DNA from: Flavobacterium sp. LHD-80
GTDB taxonomy: Bacteria > Bacteroidota > Bacteroidia > Flavobacteriales > Flavobacteriaceae
Assembly: GCF_030929605.1 (NCBI RefSeq)
Contig: NZ_JAVFVS010000005.1
Coordinates: forward strand, 310,001-374,000
Reading direction: 5' to 3'
Length of the DNA: 64,000 nucleotides
Shown here one piece after another: positions 34,834 through 42,566 of this stretch. A program made the translations under genes and the position numbers. Every line of letters begins with the position of its first letter. Position 1 is the first letter of the stretch. The notes under the pieces are model-generated. The model saw only the letters and a program-made list of their open reading frames with translations. It was not told the DNA's origin and ran no database searches.

Positions 34834-35751
34834 TTATTTTTCGGCGCTTGACTTATGAGCGTATTTTCTAAAAATATCTTTTGTCACTGGTTTCAGTGCA
34901 TTATTGTTTTCAGGATGTCTGCCGTGGCCGTTAAAAAATTCAATTCCGTCAGCCGTTGTCGCGTACCAGATCGTCGCGCGTCCATATTTATCAAAACAAA
35001 CTGTTTTGTCATCAAGATCTACTTTTTTGAGATGAACCAAACTTTCATCTAACAACTCAACTGGATTTTCTGCAAGCGAACCTTTTGTTTTCAAATCACA
35101 GCTTACAATCTCATAATGATCCCCAGACCATTGCATGCATTCCTTCTGCGGAAGCGCCAAATAAATAATAACGCCGATCAAACAGACAACAGAAGCTATT
35201 GCCACAGTTCGAAACATTTTAAATTTTGACTTGTAAATTCTGATTTTTCTTTTCTTGTTTGGTGTTTTTGTAAAAACTGCTGTTTCGGGTTGTTTTAGAA
35301 TTTCGACTGGTTTTACATATTCAGTTTTAGGTAAAACTTCGGCACCCTGCACCGTGCTTTGTCCTTCCTGAGACATTGCTTTTGCCTTAAATTTTCTGAA
35401 AGGTCGTGGCTCAAAATCAATCAAAATTGCCGCCATGTCAACCGTATCTATTTTTTGAGGTTCTTTTTCCCCTTTTAAAAAAGCGCCAACTTTTTTGTAT
35501 TTATCTGTATAAGTTGTACAGGTATCTTCTTGATTTTTATTGAAAGGAACACCTTTAAAATCCCAATATACTTTTAAGTCATCTGGAGAAGGATTTTCGC
35601 GTAATATTCGCCAACATAAATCTCTTAAATGTGCTTGAGAAGGTGTCTCTAAATAATTCGAATTTTCCCCTATTTCTTTTTCACTATTATATTTTGTTCG
35701 TATAGCTTCTTTATAAGCTTTTTCATAATTGCATCGTGTAATGTTGTCCAT
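34834..35751 (-). CDS. Cassette B single-pass membrane protein of unknown function
   Basis: A 305-residue paralogue of the cassette A membrane protein. It keeps the N-terminal region (EKAYKEAIRTKYNSEKEIG, LRDLCWRIL, AAILIDFEPRPFRKFK), a basic juxtamembrane stretch, a membrane segment (about 182-200) and the outer domain (KECMQWSGDHYEIVSCD, FFNGHGRHPENN). The outer domain is better conserved than the linker, suggesting it is the functional part outside the cytoplasm. It is divergent from the cassette B kinase, across a region that holds the decayed leader. Confidence 0.8.
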   Translation of the reverse strand: MDNITRCNYEKAYKEAIRTKYNSEKEIGENSNYLETPSQAHLRDLCWRILRENPSPDDLKVYWDFKGVPFNKNQEDTCTTYTDKYKKVGAFLKGEKEPQKIDTVDMAAILIDFEPRPFRKFKAKAMSQEGQSTVQGAEVLPKTEYVKPVEILKQPETAVFTKTPNKKRKIRIYKSKFKMFRTVAIASVVCLIGVIIYLALPQKECMQWSGDHYEIVSCDLKTKGSLAENPVELLDESLVHLKKVDLDDKTVCFDKYGRATIWYATTADGIEFFNGHGRHPENNNALKPVTKDIFRKYAHKSSAEK

Positions 35752-35760
35752 AATACATTC

Positions 35761-35787
35761 AGGATTTTCAGGATTTCTAGGATTAAT
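35761..35787. repeat. Phased AGGATT repeat, cassette B
   Basis: AGGATTTTC, AGGATTTCT and AGGATTAAT follow one another at 35761, 35770 and 35779. The array starts 10 bp upstream of the membrane-protein start, the same relative place as the decamer array of cassette A. Confidence 0.6.
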
Positions 35788-35907
35788 AACTCGTATTTTT
35801 AAAGAAAATCAGGAACATTATGAATCTCCGGATTCCCTTCTTAATTCTCAGAAAGATATATATTTTCTTTACTTCAAAATTAGTTTTTGTTCTGAAATGG
35901 ATTAGAA

Positions 35908-35951
35908 CAATTGTACAAAAATGGTTCACTAATAAAGTACGGAAAACTGCA
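35908..35951 (-). promoter_or_regulatory. Degenerate shared-box promoter of the cassette B membrane protein
   Basis: Read on the minus strand: TGCAGTTTTCCGTA (35938-35951), 22 bp, TACAATTG (35908-35915), one mismatch from TAnnTTTG. It is weaker than the cassette A copy. Confidence 0.45.
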
Positions 35952-36062
35952 AGACAAGTTTAGAAGGGGAGTCTAAAATTAGCTCTTACTGTTCTACGCA
36001 CTTTCTTCTCAACAAAATTGCAATTGCCAAAAAAACGATTCAGAACAGTTCAGAACAGCAAT
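35949..36062 (+). promoter_or_regulatory. Decayed structured leader, cassette B
   Basis: Homologous to the leader of cassettes A and C. It keeps TCTTACTGTTCTAC exactly (35984-35997), but the first-stem partner is now GCAAGA with a mismatch, the GGGAAGT/ACTTCCC stem is lost, and the last hairpin is imperfect. The gap 35752-36092 otherwise holds the promoter and the phased repeat. Confidence 0.5.
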
Positions 36063-36092
36063 GCTTATGCCAAATTTTTAAATCTTAAAAAA

Positions 36093-36255
36093 ATGAAATA
36101 AAATATTTTTATTGGAAGCGTTCGCTTAATTGAACACAACCCTCTTTTCTTTTACTGTTGATGAATAAGATGTTGCAAAAAAAGAAATCAAACCTTTTAG
36201 ACCAACTTTTGCTGATGATATTTCTGTCATACCAATGCCTCCAAAAAATGAATAA
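36093..36255 (+). pseudogene. Cassette B lipoprotein pseudogene
   Basis: Aligned with the cassette A lipoprotein, the sequence shows a one-base insertion at codon 3, two in-frame stop codons after that shift (one near codon 10, one replacing the Tyr after Asp-Glu), and a Cys-to-Phe change at the lipid-anchor position. The tail stays open and keeps KKEIKPFRPTFADD and a short proline end, but the GPGD motif and most of the proline run are lost. Confidence 0.8.
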
Positions 36256-36304
36256 AAAAATTGTACTTAATAATTAATTAGTACTTTCGGCGAAAGTAAG
36301 TTTT

Positions 36305-38011
36305 ATGTTGCGATCCCCTTTTTTTTGTTTTCTCTTTTTTGTCTTTCTTCTTTCCTGCAAAGACAAAACAGATGTTCCTGTAAAAAATGAGGCTCTAAAA
36401 AAAGAAGCCAAAGAACTTAGAGGTAAAGGAATCAAAACGCTTGAGAAAGAAAACTATGATAGTGCGTTTTACTATTTCAATAAATCTATAATTTTATATA
36501 AAAAGACGGCTGACAGCGCTAATATTGTATATGTCCTTTCTCAAGTGGCTAATATACAGCAAATCAATGGCGATTATTACGGAAGTAAAGAAACACTTAC
36601 AGAAGCGTTGCCCTATGTGAGAAAAAAAGATATTTATTCCTCTTATATAAATAATCTTTTTGGAATAGCTGAAAAAGAATTGTCTAATTACAAAGATGCA
36701 ATTTACTATTATAATGAAACCATAAAAGATTATAATAAGCCTGGAGTTAAACGATATTCTTTAAACAACATTGCGGTTATATATATCAACCAAAAAAAAT
36801 ATGATAAAGCTATAAATCTACTAGAATCTGCTATAAAAATAAAAATAACTAAAACAGAATTACAATATGATACATCCCGGATCTTAGATAACTTAGGCTA
36901 TGCTTATTTTAAAAATGGATTGCCAGAAAAAGGGCTTTTATACATGAACAAAAGCTTAGAGTTGAGAAAAACTTATCCAGATGATTACGGAAGTATAGAA
37001 AACAGCCTCCATTTATCCGAATTTTATAGTGAAACTAATCCTCAAAAATCAAAAGAATTTGCATTAAAAGCTTATGGTACAGCTACAAAAATGCACAGTA
37101 TTGATGAACGCCTAGAATCTTTAGCTTTATTAATGTCAAATAAGTCGGTTGCTGAAAATACTGAATATGCTAAAAAATTCACTTTTTTAAACGACAGCAT
37201 TACCAAAATCAGAAATAATTTTAAAAATAAATCTGCTAAAATAAAATACGATTCTCAAAAGGAAAAAAATGAAAATGAAAAACTTCGTTTAGAAAAAGCT
37301 GAAAATCAATTGGCATTGCAACGCGCGCAGTATCGCCAATTTATATTTATTTCGATTTTTCTTCTTCTTTTTCTTCTGATATTTTATCTGAGAAAATATT
37401 ACCGAAACAAAAACCGGATTGAAAAACTAAAAACTGCCTATGAAACTGAAATCAGAATTTCTAAAGATATTCATGACGAACTCGCCAATGATGTTTTTCA
37501 TACAATAGCATTTTCGCAGACACAACCATTGGAAAATGAAAATTCCAAAGAAACACTGATTCAAAAATTAGATCATATTTATGCTAGAGTCCGCAGTATT
37601 TCAAAAGAAAACAATACTATTGATACCGGAATACATTATGTTACAAACCTGAAAGAAATGCTTTCGACCTATAATAATGAAACCAGAAACATTATTATAA
37701 ATAGTATTGAGAAAATAAATTGGGAGGCAATTGACGATATTAAAAAAATCACAATTCAGCGCCTATTACAAGAATTAATGGTCAATATGTCTAAGCACAG
37801 CGAGGCTTCACTGGTGGTTGTGAAATTTGATCACGATACAAATAAGATATTTATAGACTATACGGACAACGGAAAAGGAGCTAAAAAAAATAAAATTATT
37901 AAAAATGGTATCCAAAATATGGAAAACCGTATTTTGTCTACAAAAGGAACCCTTACTTTTGACACTGAACCCAATAAAGGTTTTAAAGTAAAAATATCCA
38001 TGCCTAAATAA
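36305..38011 (+). CDS. Cassette B TPR-domain sensor histidine kinase
   Basis: A 568-residue paralogue of the cassette A kinase with the same build: a start MLRSPF, lipobox-like LLSC, TPR array (NGDYYGSKETLTEALPYV is shared exactly with A), a membrane segment (about 345-361), His-box ISKDIHDELANDVF, N-box ELMVNMSKHS and G-box YTDNGKG. The reading frame is intact although its upstream lipoprotein is a pseudogene. The start-codon hairpin is broken here (CGGCGA against TCCCCT). The response regulator follows after 8 bp. Confidence 0.92.
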   Translation: MLRSPFFCFLFFVFLLSCKDKTDVPVKNEALKKEAKELRGKGIKTLEKENYDSAFYYFNKSIILYKKTADSANIVYVLSQVANIQQINGDYYGSKETLTEALPYVRKKDIYSSYINNLFGIAEKELSNYKDAIYYYNETIKDYNKPGVKRYSLNNIAVIYINQKKYDKAINLLESAIKIKITKTELQYDTSRILDNLGYAYFKNGLPEKGLLYMNKSLELRKTYPDDYGSIENSLHLSEFYSETNPQKSKEFALKAYGTATKMHSIDERLESLALLMSNKSVAENTEYAKKFTFLNDSITKIRNNFKNKSAKIKYDSQKEKNENEKLRLEKAENQLALQRAQYRQFIFISIFLLLFLLIFYLRKYYRNKNRIEKLKTAYETEIRISKDIHDELANDVFHTIAFSQTQPLENENSKETLIQKLDHIYARVRSISKENNTIDTGIHYVTNLKEMLSTYNNETRNIIINSIEKINWEAIDDIKKITIQRLLQELMVNMSKHSEASLVVVKFDHDTNKIFIDYTDNGKGAKKNKIIKNGIQNMENRILSTKGTLTFDTEPNKGFKVKISMPK

Positions 38012-38019
38012 TTTTCAAT

Positions 38020-38688
38020 ATGTTTAAAAAAGTAATAATAGCCGAAGACCTTGACAGCATTAATTTTGGAATAGAACAAGTCCTAAAAGATTTAGGGATT
38101 GAAAACTTTCACTATTCTAAATATTGTGATGATGCTTTTTTAAAAATACGAAAAGCTGTTCAGGACAATGAACCATACGATTTATTGATAAGTGATCTTT
38201 CATTCAAAACAGATCATCGTGAAGTAAAATTGGCCAGCGGTGACGAATTAGTTCAAAAAACGCGTGAATTACAGCCAAATATCAAAATACTTACATACTC
38301 AGTCGAAGACAAAAGCTATCGTATTAAATCGCTTTTTGAAAATGCTGCCATAAATGCTTTTGTGTTAAAAGGCCGAAACAGTATTGAAGAACTAAAAAAA
38401 GCCATTAATCTTATTTCGGCTTCTGATGAAAAATTTATTTCGCCAGAAATTGCTTCTATACTACAGGAAAAAAACAATTTTGAGATTGATGATATTGATA
38501 TTAAAATCTTGAGATATTTAGCCGAAGGAAAATCGCAGGACGACATCATAAATATCTTTAAAAATGCTGATATCAAACCAAACAGCAAAAGCGCGATCGA
38601 AAAAAGATTGTCTAAACTGAAAGATTTTTTCAAAGCAAATAATAGTGTTCAGTTGATTTCGATTATTAAAGATATGGGGATAATCTAG
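38020..38688 (+). CDS. Cassette B response regulator
   Basis: 222 residues, collinear with the cassette A regulator: acidic pair Glu9-Asp10, phospho-acceptor Asp59 in LLISDLSF, and a C-terminal helical DNA-binding region (IKILRYLAEGKSQDDIINIF, SAIEKRLSKLKDFFKA). The last eight residues IIKDMGII are nearly identical to those of A. The two regulators may recognise the same DNA sites. Confidence 0.92.
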   Translation: MFKKVIIAEDLDSINFGIEQVLKDLGIENFHYSKYCDDAFLKIRKAVQDNEPYDLLISDLSFKTDHREVKLASGDELVQKTRELQPNIKILTYSVEDKSYRIKSLFENAAINAFVLKGRNSIEELKKAINLISASDEKFISPEIASILQEKNNFEIDDIDIKILRYLAEGKSQDDIINIFKNADIKPNSKSAIEKRLSKLKDFFKANNSVQLISIIKDMGII

Positions 38689-38711
38689 TCTCTTATAAAA
38701 CTATAATTTCT

Positions 38712-38731
38712 AAAGCTCCAAAAGGAGCTTT
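38712..38731 (+). terminator. Terminator after the cassette B response regulator
   Basis: AAAGCTCC, an AAAA loop and GGAGCTTT, then T's. The stem matches that at the same place in cassette A. Confidence 0.85.
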
Positions 38732-38951
38732 TTATCGTTTTTTACATCACTTTCATCTTATTTAATTATTTGATAATAATGACTTTACAATTTATTCACA
38801 TTAGTTTTATTAATTTGAATAAAAGTAAAAGTTATGAAACTCTTTAATCTAAATTTTCTAGTATCATTCAAAGAATGGCTTTTTTTAAGAGCTATGCAAT
38901 CTTCTTTCCTTCATTAAGAAATCATTTAAAAATCAAGGAATATATAATTGA

Positions 38952-40304
38952 ATGAATAAAATTGAAAACTCGTTTCTGAACAAAAATCAATTTGGACAGG
39001 ATTTCTTGTGGGGTGTTTCTACCGCCGCATTTCAAATTGAAGGTGCTCATGATGCAGACGGAAAAGGTTCTTCGATCTGGGATGTTTTTACCTCTCAAAA
39101 AGGGAAAATTAAAAACGGACATCATGCTGTAACCGCTTGTGATTTCTATAATTCGTATCAAAATGATATTAATTTAATCAAAGAATTAAATATCCCGAAT
39201 TTTAGATTTTCGATCAGCTGGCCCCGAATTATGCCTACAGGAACTCATCCTGTAAATCAGGCCGGAATTGATTACTACAATAAAATCATCGATTCATTAT
39301 TGTCACAAGGAATTGAACCTTGGGTTACGCTTTACCATTGGGATTTGCCTCATGCGCTCGAACAAAAAGGCGGCTGGACAAATCGCGAATCGGTTTCTTG
39401 GTTTTCAGATTATGTTGAAATTTGTGCCAAGCATTTTGGCGATCGCGTCAAAAACTGGATGGTTATCAATGAACCTTCTGTGTTTACCGGAGCTGGTTAT
39501 TTTTTAGGCATTCATGCCCCAGGAAAAAAAGGCATTACAAATTACCTAAAAGCCATGCATCACGTTACGATGGCAACCGCTGCGGGAGGAAATATACTTA
39601 GAAACAAGATTCCGAATGCAAATATTGGGACCACTTTTTCATCTACTCATATTGAGCCTTTTTCTCAAAATCAAAAAGATGTCGAAGCAGCTAAACGCGT
39701 CGACACTTTATTAAACAGAACTTTTATCGAACCGCTCCTCGGACTTGGATATCCAAAGGATGATTTACCTGTTCTAAAAAAACTAAATAATTATATTGCG
39801 CCAGATGATTTACAAAACATCGCGTTTGATTTCGATTTTATTGGTTTGCAATGTTATACCAGAGAAGTTGTAAAATCGTCGTTAATAATTCCGTACATAG
39901 GTGCCGAATTAATTAGTGCCGAAAAAAGAAATGTCATAGCAACTGATATGGGCTGGGAAGTTTACCCTCCGGCTCTCTACCATGTTTTAAAAAGATTTAA
40001 CGAATACGACGGCATCAAAAAAATTATTATTACCGAAAATGGCGCCGCTTTCCCAGATACTGTTACAAACGGAAAAGTGCACGACATCAAACGTACGCAT
40101 TATATTCAGGATCATTTGGAACAAATTTTAAAAGCCAAAGAAGACGGCTTAAATGTAGACGGATATTTTGTTTGGACACTTACCGACAACTTCGAATGGG
40201 CCGAAGGCTACAACGCCAGATTTGGACTTGTTCATGTTGATTTTGAAACCCAAAAAAGAACCATTAAAAACTCTGGATTCTGGCTCAAAGATTTTTTATC
40301 TTAA
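38952..40304 (+). CDS. GH1 family beta-glucosidase
   Basis: Hydrolyses beta-glucosides with retention. The 450-residue barrel is complete: DFLWGVSTAAFQIEGA, RFSISWPRI, TLYHWDLP, the acid/base Glu174 in WMVINEPSV, the nucleophile Glu362 in IIITENGAAF and WTLTDNFEWAEGYNARFGL near the end. There is no signal peptide, so it is cytoplasmic. It is transcribed alone, lies between cassettes B and C, and ends at a bidirectional terminator. Confidence 0.97.
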   Translation: MNKIENSFLNKNQFGQDFLWGVSTAAFQIEGAHDADGKGSSIWDVFTSQKGKIKNGHHAVTACDFYNSYQNDINLIKELNIPNFRFSISWPRIMPTGTHPVNQAGIDYYNKIIDSLLSQGIEPWVTLYHWDLPHALEQKGGWTNRESVSWFSDYVEICAKHFGDRVKNWMVINEPSVFTGAGYFLGIHAPGKKGITNYLKAMHHVTMATAAGGNILRNKIPNANIGTTFSSTHIEPFSQNQKDVEAAKRVDTLLNRTFIEPLLGLGYPKDDLPVLKKLNNYIAPDDLQNIAFDFDFIGLQCYTREVVKSSLIIPYIGAELISAEKRNVIATDMGWEVYPPALYHVLKRFNEYDGIKKIIITENGAAFPDTVTNGKVHDIKRTHYIQDHLEQILKAKEDGLNVDGYFVWTLTDNFEWAEGYNARFGLVHVDFETQKRTIKNSGFWLKDFLS

Positions 40305-40322
40305 AGCTTTCCTTAAAAATAA

Positions 40323-40357
40323 TAAAAGCCTTTCGCATTGAATGTGAAAGGCCTTTT
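40323..40357. terminator. Bidirectional terminator after the GH1 gene
   Basis: AAAGCCTTTCGCAT pairs with ATGTGAAAGGCCTTT, with T and A runs outside, between two converging genes. Confidence 0.85.
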
Positions 40358-40374
40358 TGTTTGCGATAAGCTTA

Positions 40375-40740
40375 TCAATGAACTCTAAAATTATATTGCT
40401 GTTTTAAAATTCCGATGGTAAGCTTTCCGTTGTTATTTAAATGGGCAGTTACCATAATATATTTTTCTTCAGGATATTTTATATCAAAACTAAAGGTTGT
40501 GTCTTTTGCTTTAACCTCAAGAACGTGTTTTCCTTCTTCAGATATTGAAAGTTCTGCTGTTTCGTAAGTCGGCATTTCATTTGTTGCGTTTAAGTTAATA
40601 TCCTGAACTTTCTTTTTATCCAGAAATACTTCCAATTTTAACTTATCCAATTTCATATTTGTTGGTTGTTCAAACAACACTACATACTTTTTACAACCGA
40701 TAGCGCATAAAGCGATCAATAGAATTAAAACCTTTTTCAT
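40375..40740 (-). CDS. Hypothetical lipoprotein
   Basis: 121 residues with a lipoprotein signal (LIALCAIGCKK, Cys16). The mature part alternates hydrophobic and charged residues as in a beta-sandwich (KLEVFLDKKKVQDINL, KHVLEVKAKDTTFSFDIKY). Family not recognised. The 357 bp upstream (40741-41097) are AT-rich with no gene or clear promoter. Confidence 0.65.
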   Translation of the reverse strand: MKKVLILLIALCAIGCKKYVVLFEQPTNMKLDKLKLEVFLDKKKVQDINLNATNEMPTYETAELSISEEGKHVLEVKAKDTTFSFDIKYPEEKYIMVTAHLNNNGKLTIGILKQQYNFRVH

Positions 40741-41097
40741 AAATGCTATTTTAGATTGATTTTAAACCGAAATCAAATTGTTCCTCACTCCTCTATAAAT
40801 ATAAATAAATTTATTTCAATACCTCCAAAAAACAAGTTTTAGCGCCTCATTTATTAAGCATTAAAAACATGAAAAAAAATCAAAAAAAATAGCTAAAAAA
40901 ATCACTTATTTTACTGATTTTATTTGGTTTAACCGTATATTTTTCGTATCTTTATATTGTAAATAACAGTAAATATATGCCGAAAAACAAACTTTTTAAA
41001 TGCCTAAATTACACTTCAAAAAATTATTCTTTTTCCAACTTTTTGCATTTTATTTTTCAAAAAAATGCTTTCAATCTTCATTTGGAAATTATCCTTT

Positions 41098-41733
41098 TTA
41101 ATCTTTTTTCTGCACAAAGTATAAACATGCAGAAGACACTAATGCGACCGCTCCAATTGCAATCGTAATTACTTTTCTTGGATATATTATCTGACCTATT
41201 TTTTTAGAAAATATATCTTTTAAATTGAAAAAAAGATTTCCTCTTTTAGGAACTTCTTTAGACGCTACATTTTCATTTTTCACAAAACTCTTTAATTCTA
41301 TGACTTCATTCTCGATTGCAGCAGTTGCTCCTATTCCTCCTATGTTTTCTGCCAACTTGGCTTCTTCATTTCTACACTTTCCATTAAACCTTTTAAAAGG
41401 GCGCGGTTGAAAATCGACCAAAATGGCCGCAAGATTTATTGCGTCAATATTTGAGGGATCTGTTTCACCTTTAAAAAAGGTTTCGATGGGTCTAAACTTA
41501 TCTTTTTGTTCCTTAAACCTATTCTTTTTTGTATGATCAAAATCCAAACACAATAAATTCCTAAAAACATTCAAATCATCTTGAGTTGGGTTATTCTCGA
41601 AAATAAGCCAGCACAAATCGCGCAGTTTTCCTCGAGACGGGCTATACAAATAATCAAAGTATTCTCCCTCTTTTTCGAGTTCGTATTTAATTTTAATCCC
41701 TTTTTTATATTCTTCTAATGTATTATTCATCAT
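41098..41733 (-). CDS. Cassette C membrane protein, short form lacking the outer domain
   Basis: 211 residues; the N-terminal region is a clear paralogue of the cassette A and B membrane proteins (EEYKKGIKIKYELEKEGEY, KLRDLCWLIF, PIETFFKGETDP, AAILVDFQPRPFKRF). The membrane segment (about 188-206) is followed by only QKKD and a stop. No trace of the KECMQW outer domain was seen downstream. It is either a natural short form or a truncated copy. It is divergent from the cassette C lipoprotein. Confidence 0.8.
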   Translation of the reverse strand: MMNNTLEEYKKGIKIKYELEKEGEYFDYLYSPSRGKLRDLCWLIFENNPTQDDLNVFRNLLCLDFDHTKKNRFKEQKDKFRPIETFFKGETDPSNIDAINLAAILVDFQPRPFKRFNGKCRNEEAKLAENIGGIGATAAIENEVIELKSFVKNENVASKEVPKRGNLFFNLKDIFSKKIGQIIYPRKVITIAIGAVALVSSACLYFVQKKD

Positions 41734-41987
41734 GTCTTTTTTAGGAATCTCTTTAGACTCTTTACTTTCATTTTTAATCTAAATCTTTTTATATGCCTTT
41801 AATTTTGACTTCTAAAATTCAAATCTGTACAAGCCTTTCAATTTTTATTTTAATTCTAATTTATTTCTACTTTTTTTTCACAATTCACCCAACTTTTTTC
41901 AGGTTTATTGCATCTATTATTATAGGGATTTGTCTAAAATCAAATAAAATTTAATCAAAAAATAGGCATCGCATTTTTATTTTATTG

Positions 41988-42030
41988 GGAAATCATAGGA
42001 ATCTCAGGAAAACATAGGAATTCCGGGAAT
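41988..42030. repeat. Phased GGA repeat, cassette C
   Basis: GGA recurs at 41988, 41998, 42007, 42017 and 42026, in units such as CATAGGAATC. The period of about 9.5 bp parallels the arrays of cassettes A and B, though the motif differs and it lies farther (255 bp) from the membrane-protein start. The rest of 41734-41987 is AT-rich with no gene seen. Confidence 0.55.
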
Positions 42031-42105
42031 TCCGTATCTACAGTGCTCTAAAACTGCCTTTCCTTTGTATCAGAAATTAGTTCAAGTTTTGTCTGCAGAC
42101 TAAAA

Positions 42106-42149
42106 CAAAAATAAAAAACTAGTTCTAATTAATATTGTGGAAAACCGTA
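42106..42149 (-). promoter_or_regulatory. Shared-box promoter of the cassette C membrane protein
   Basis: On the minus strand TACGGTTTTCCACA (42136-42149), 22 bp, TATTTTTG (42106-42113), a perfect TAnnTTTG. It would give a long leader of about 365 bp to the membrane-protein start. Confidence 0.5.
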
Positions 42150-42265
42150 AGACCGAGTTTATTCGGGAAGTTTAAATTACGTCTTACTGTTCTACACGAT
42201 CAACTTCCCAAAATCAATTTGGTATTGTCAATAATGAACTCTGGATAACTCCGGACAGCAATACC
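42147..42265 (+). promoter_or_regulatory. Conserved structured leader, cassette C
   Basis: GTAAGAC (42147-42153) pairs with GTCTTAC (42181-42187); GGGAAGTT (42165-42172) pairs with AACTTCCC (42202-42209), again interleaved; GGTATTGT (42221-42228) pairs with GCAATACC (42258-42265) around TCTGGA/TCCGGA. Both interleaved stems are one base pair longer than in cassette A, with both partners changed. The lipoprotein start follows at 42293. Confidence 0.65.
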
Positions 42266-42292
42266 TATGTCTAATTTCTAAATCAAATCAAA

Positions 42293-42499
42293 ATGAAAAA
42301 ATTATTATTTTTTAGCGCTTTTGCGTTATTATTCAGCATATTTTCTTGTACTCCTGACGAATTTGAAACGCAGCCAAAACAAGAAACCAAAAAAATTGTT
42401 AATCCAGCAAAAGACACTTTTGCTGATGATGGACCTGGTGATACTGGTGGTACTACGACACCTCCAACACCACCACCTCCAACGCCAACGGATCAATAA
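42293..42499 (+). CDS. Cassette C small proline-rich lipoprotein
   Basis: 68 residues: lipobox FSIFSC (Cys19), TPDEF, a Lys/Gln-rich spacer, the motif FADDGPGD and a Thr/Pro tail (TTTPPTPPPPTPTDQ). It is homologous to the 59-residue lipoprotein of cassette A, which shares ADDGPGD and the proline end. The kinase gene follows after 52 bp. Confidence 0.78.
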   Translation: MKKLLFFSAFALLFSIFSCTPDEFETQPKQETKKIVNPAKDTFADDGPGDTGGTTTPPTPPPPTPTDQ

Positions 42500-42533
42500 A
42501 AATATTTTTAGTATCTAAATTAATTACTATTTT

Positions 42534-42566
42534 CGGGGAAAGTAAATTTATATGTTACGGTCCCCG
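42534..42566 (+). promoter_or_regulatory. Hairpin enclosing the cassette C kinase start codon
   Basis: CGGGGA (42534-42539) and TCCCCG (42561-42566) with the ATG at 42552 in the loop, as in cassette A. Confidence 0.55.

Noticed and set aside
40977-41168. Small plus-strand open frame of 63 codons
   Set aside because: It overlaps the cassette C membrane-protein gene in antisense, is mostly Phe/Lys/Asn from AT-rich DNA, and has no recognisable features.
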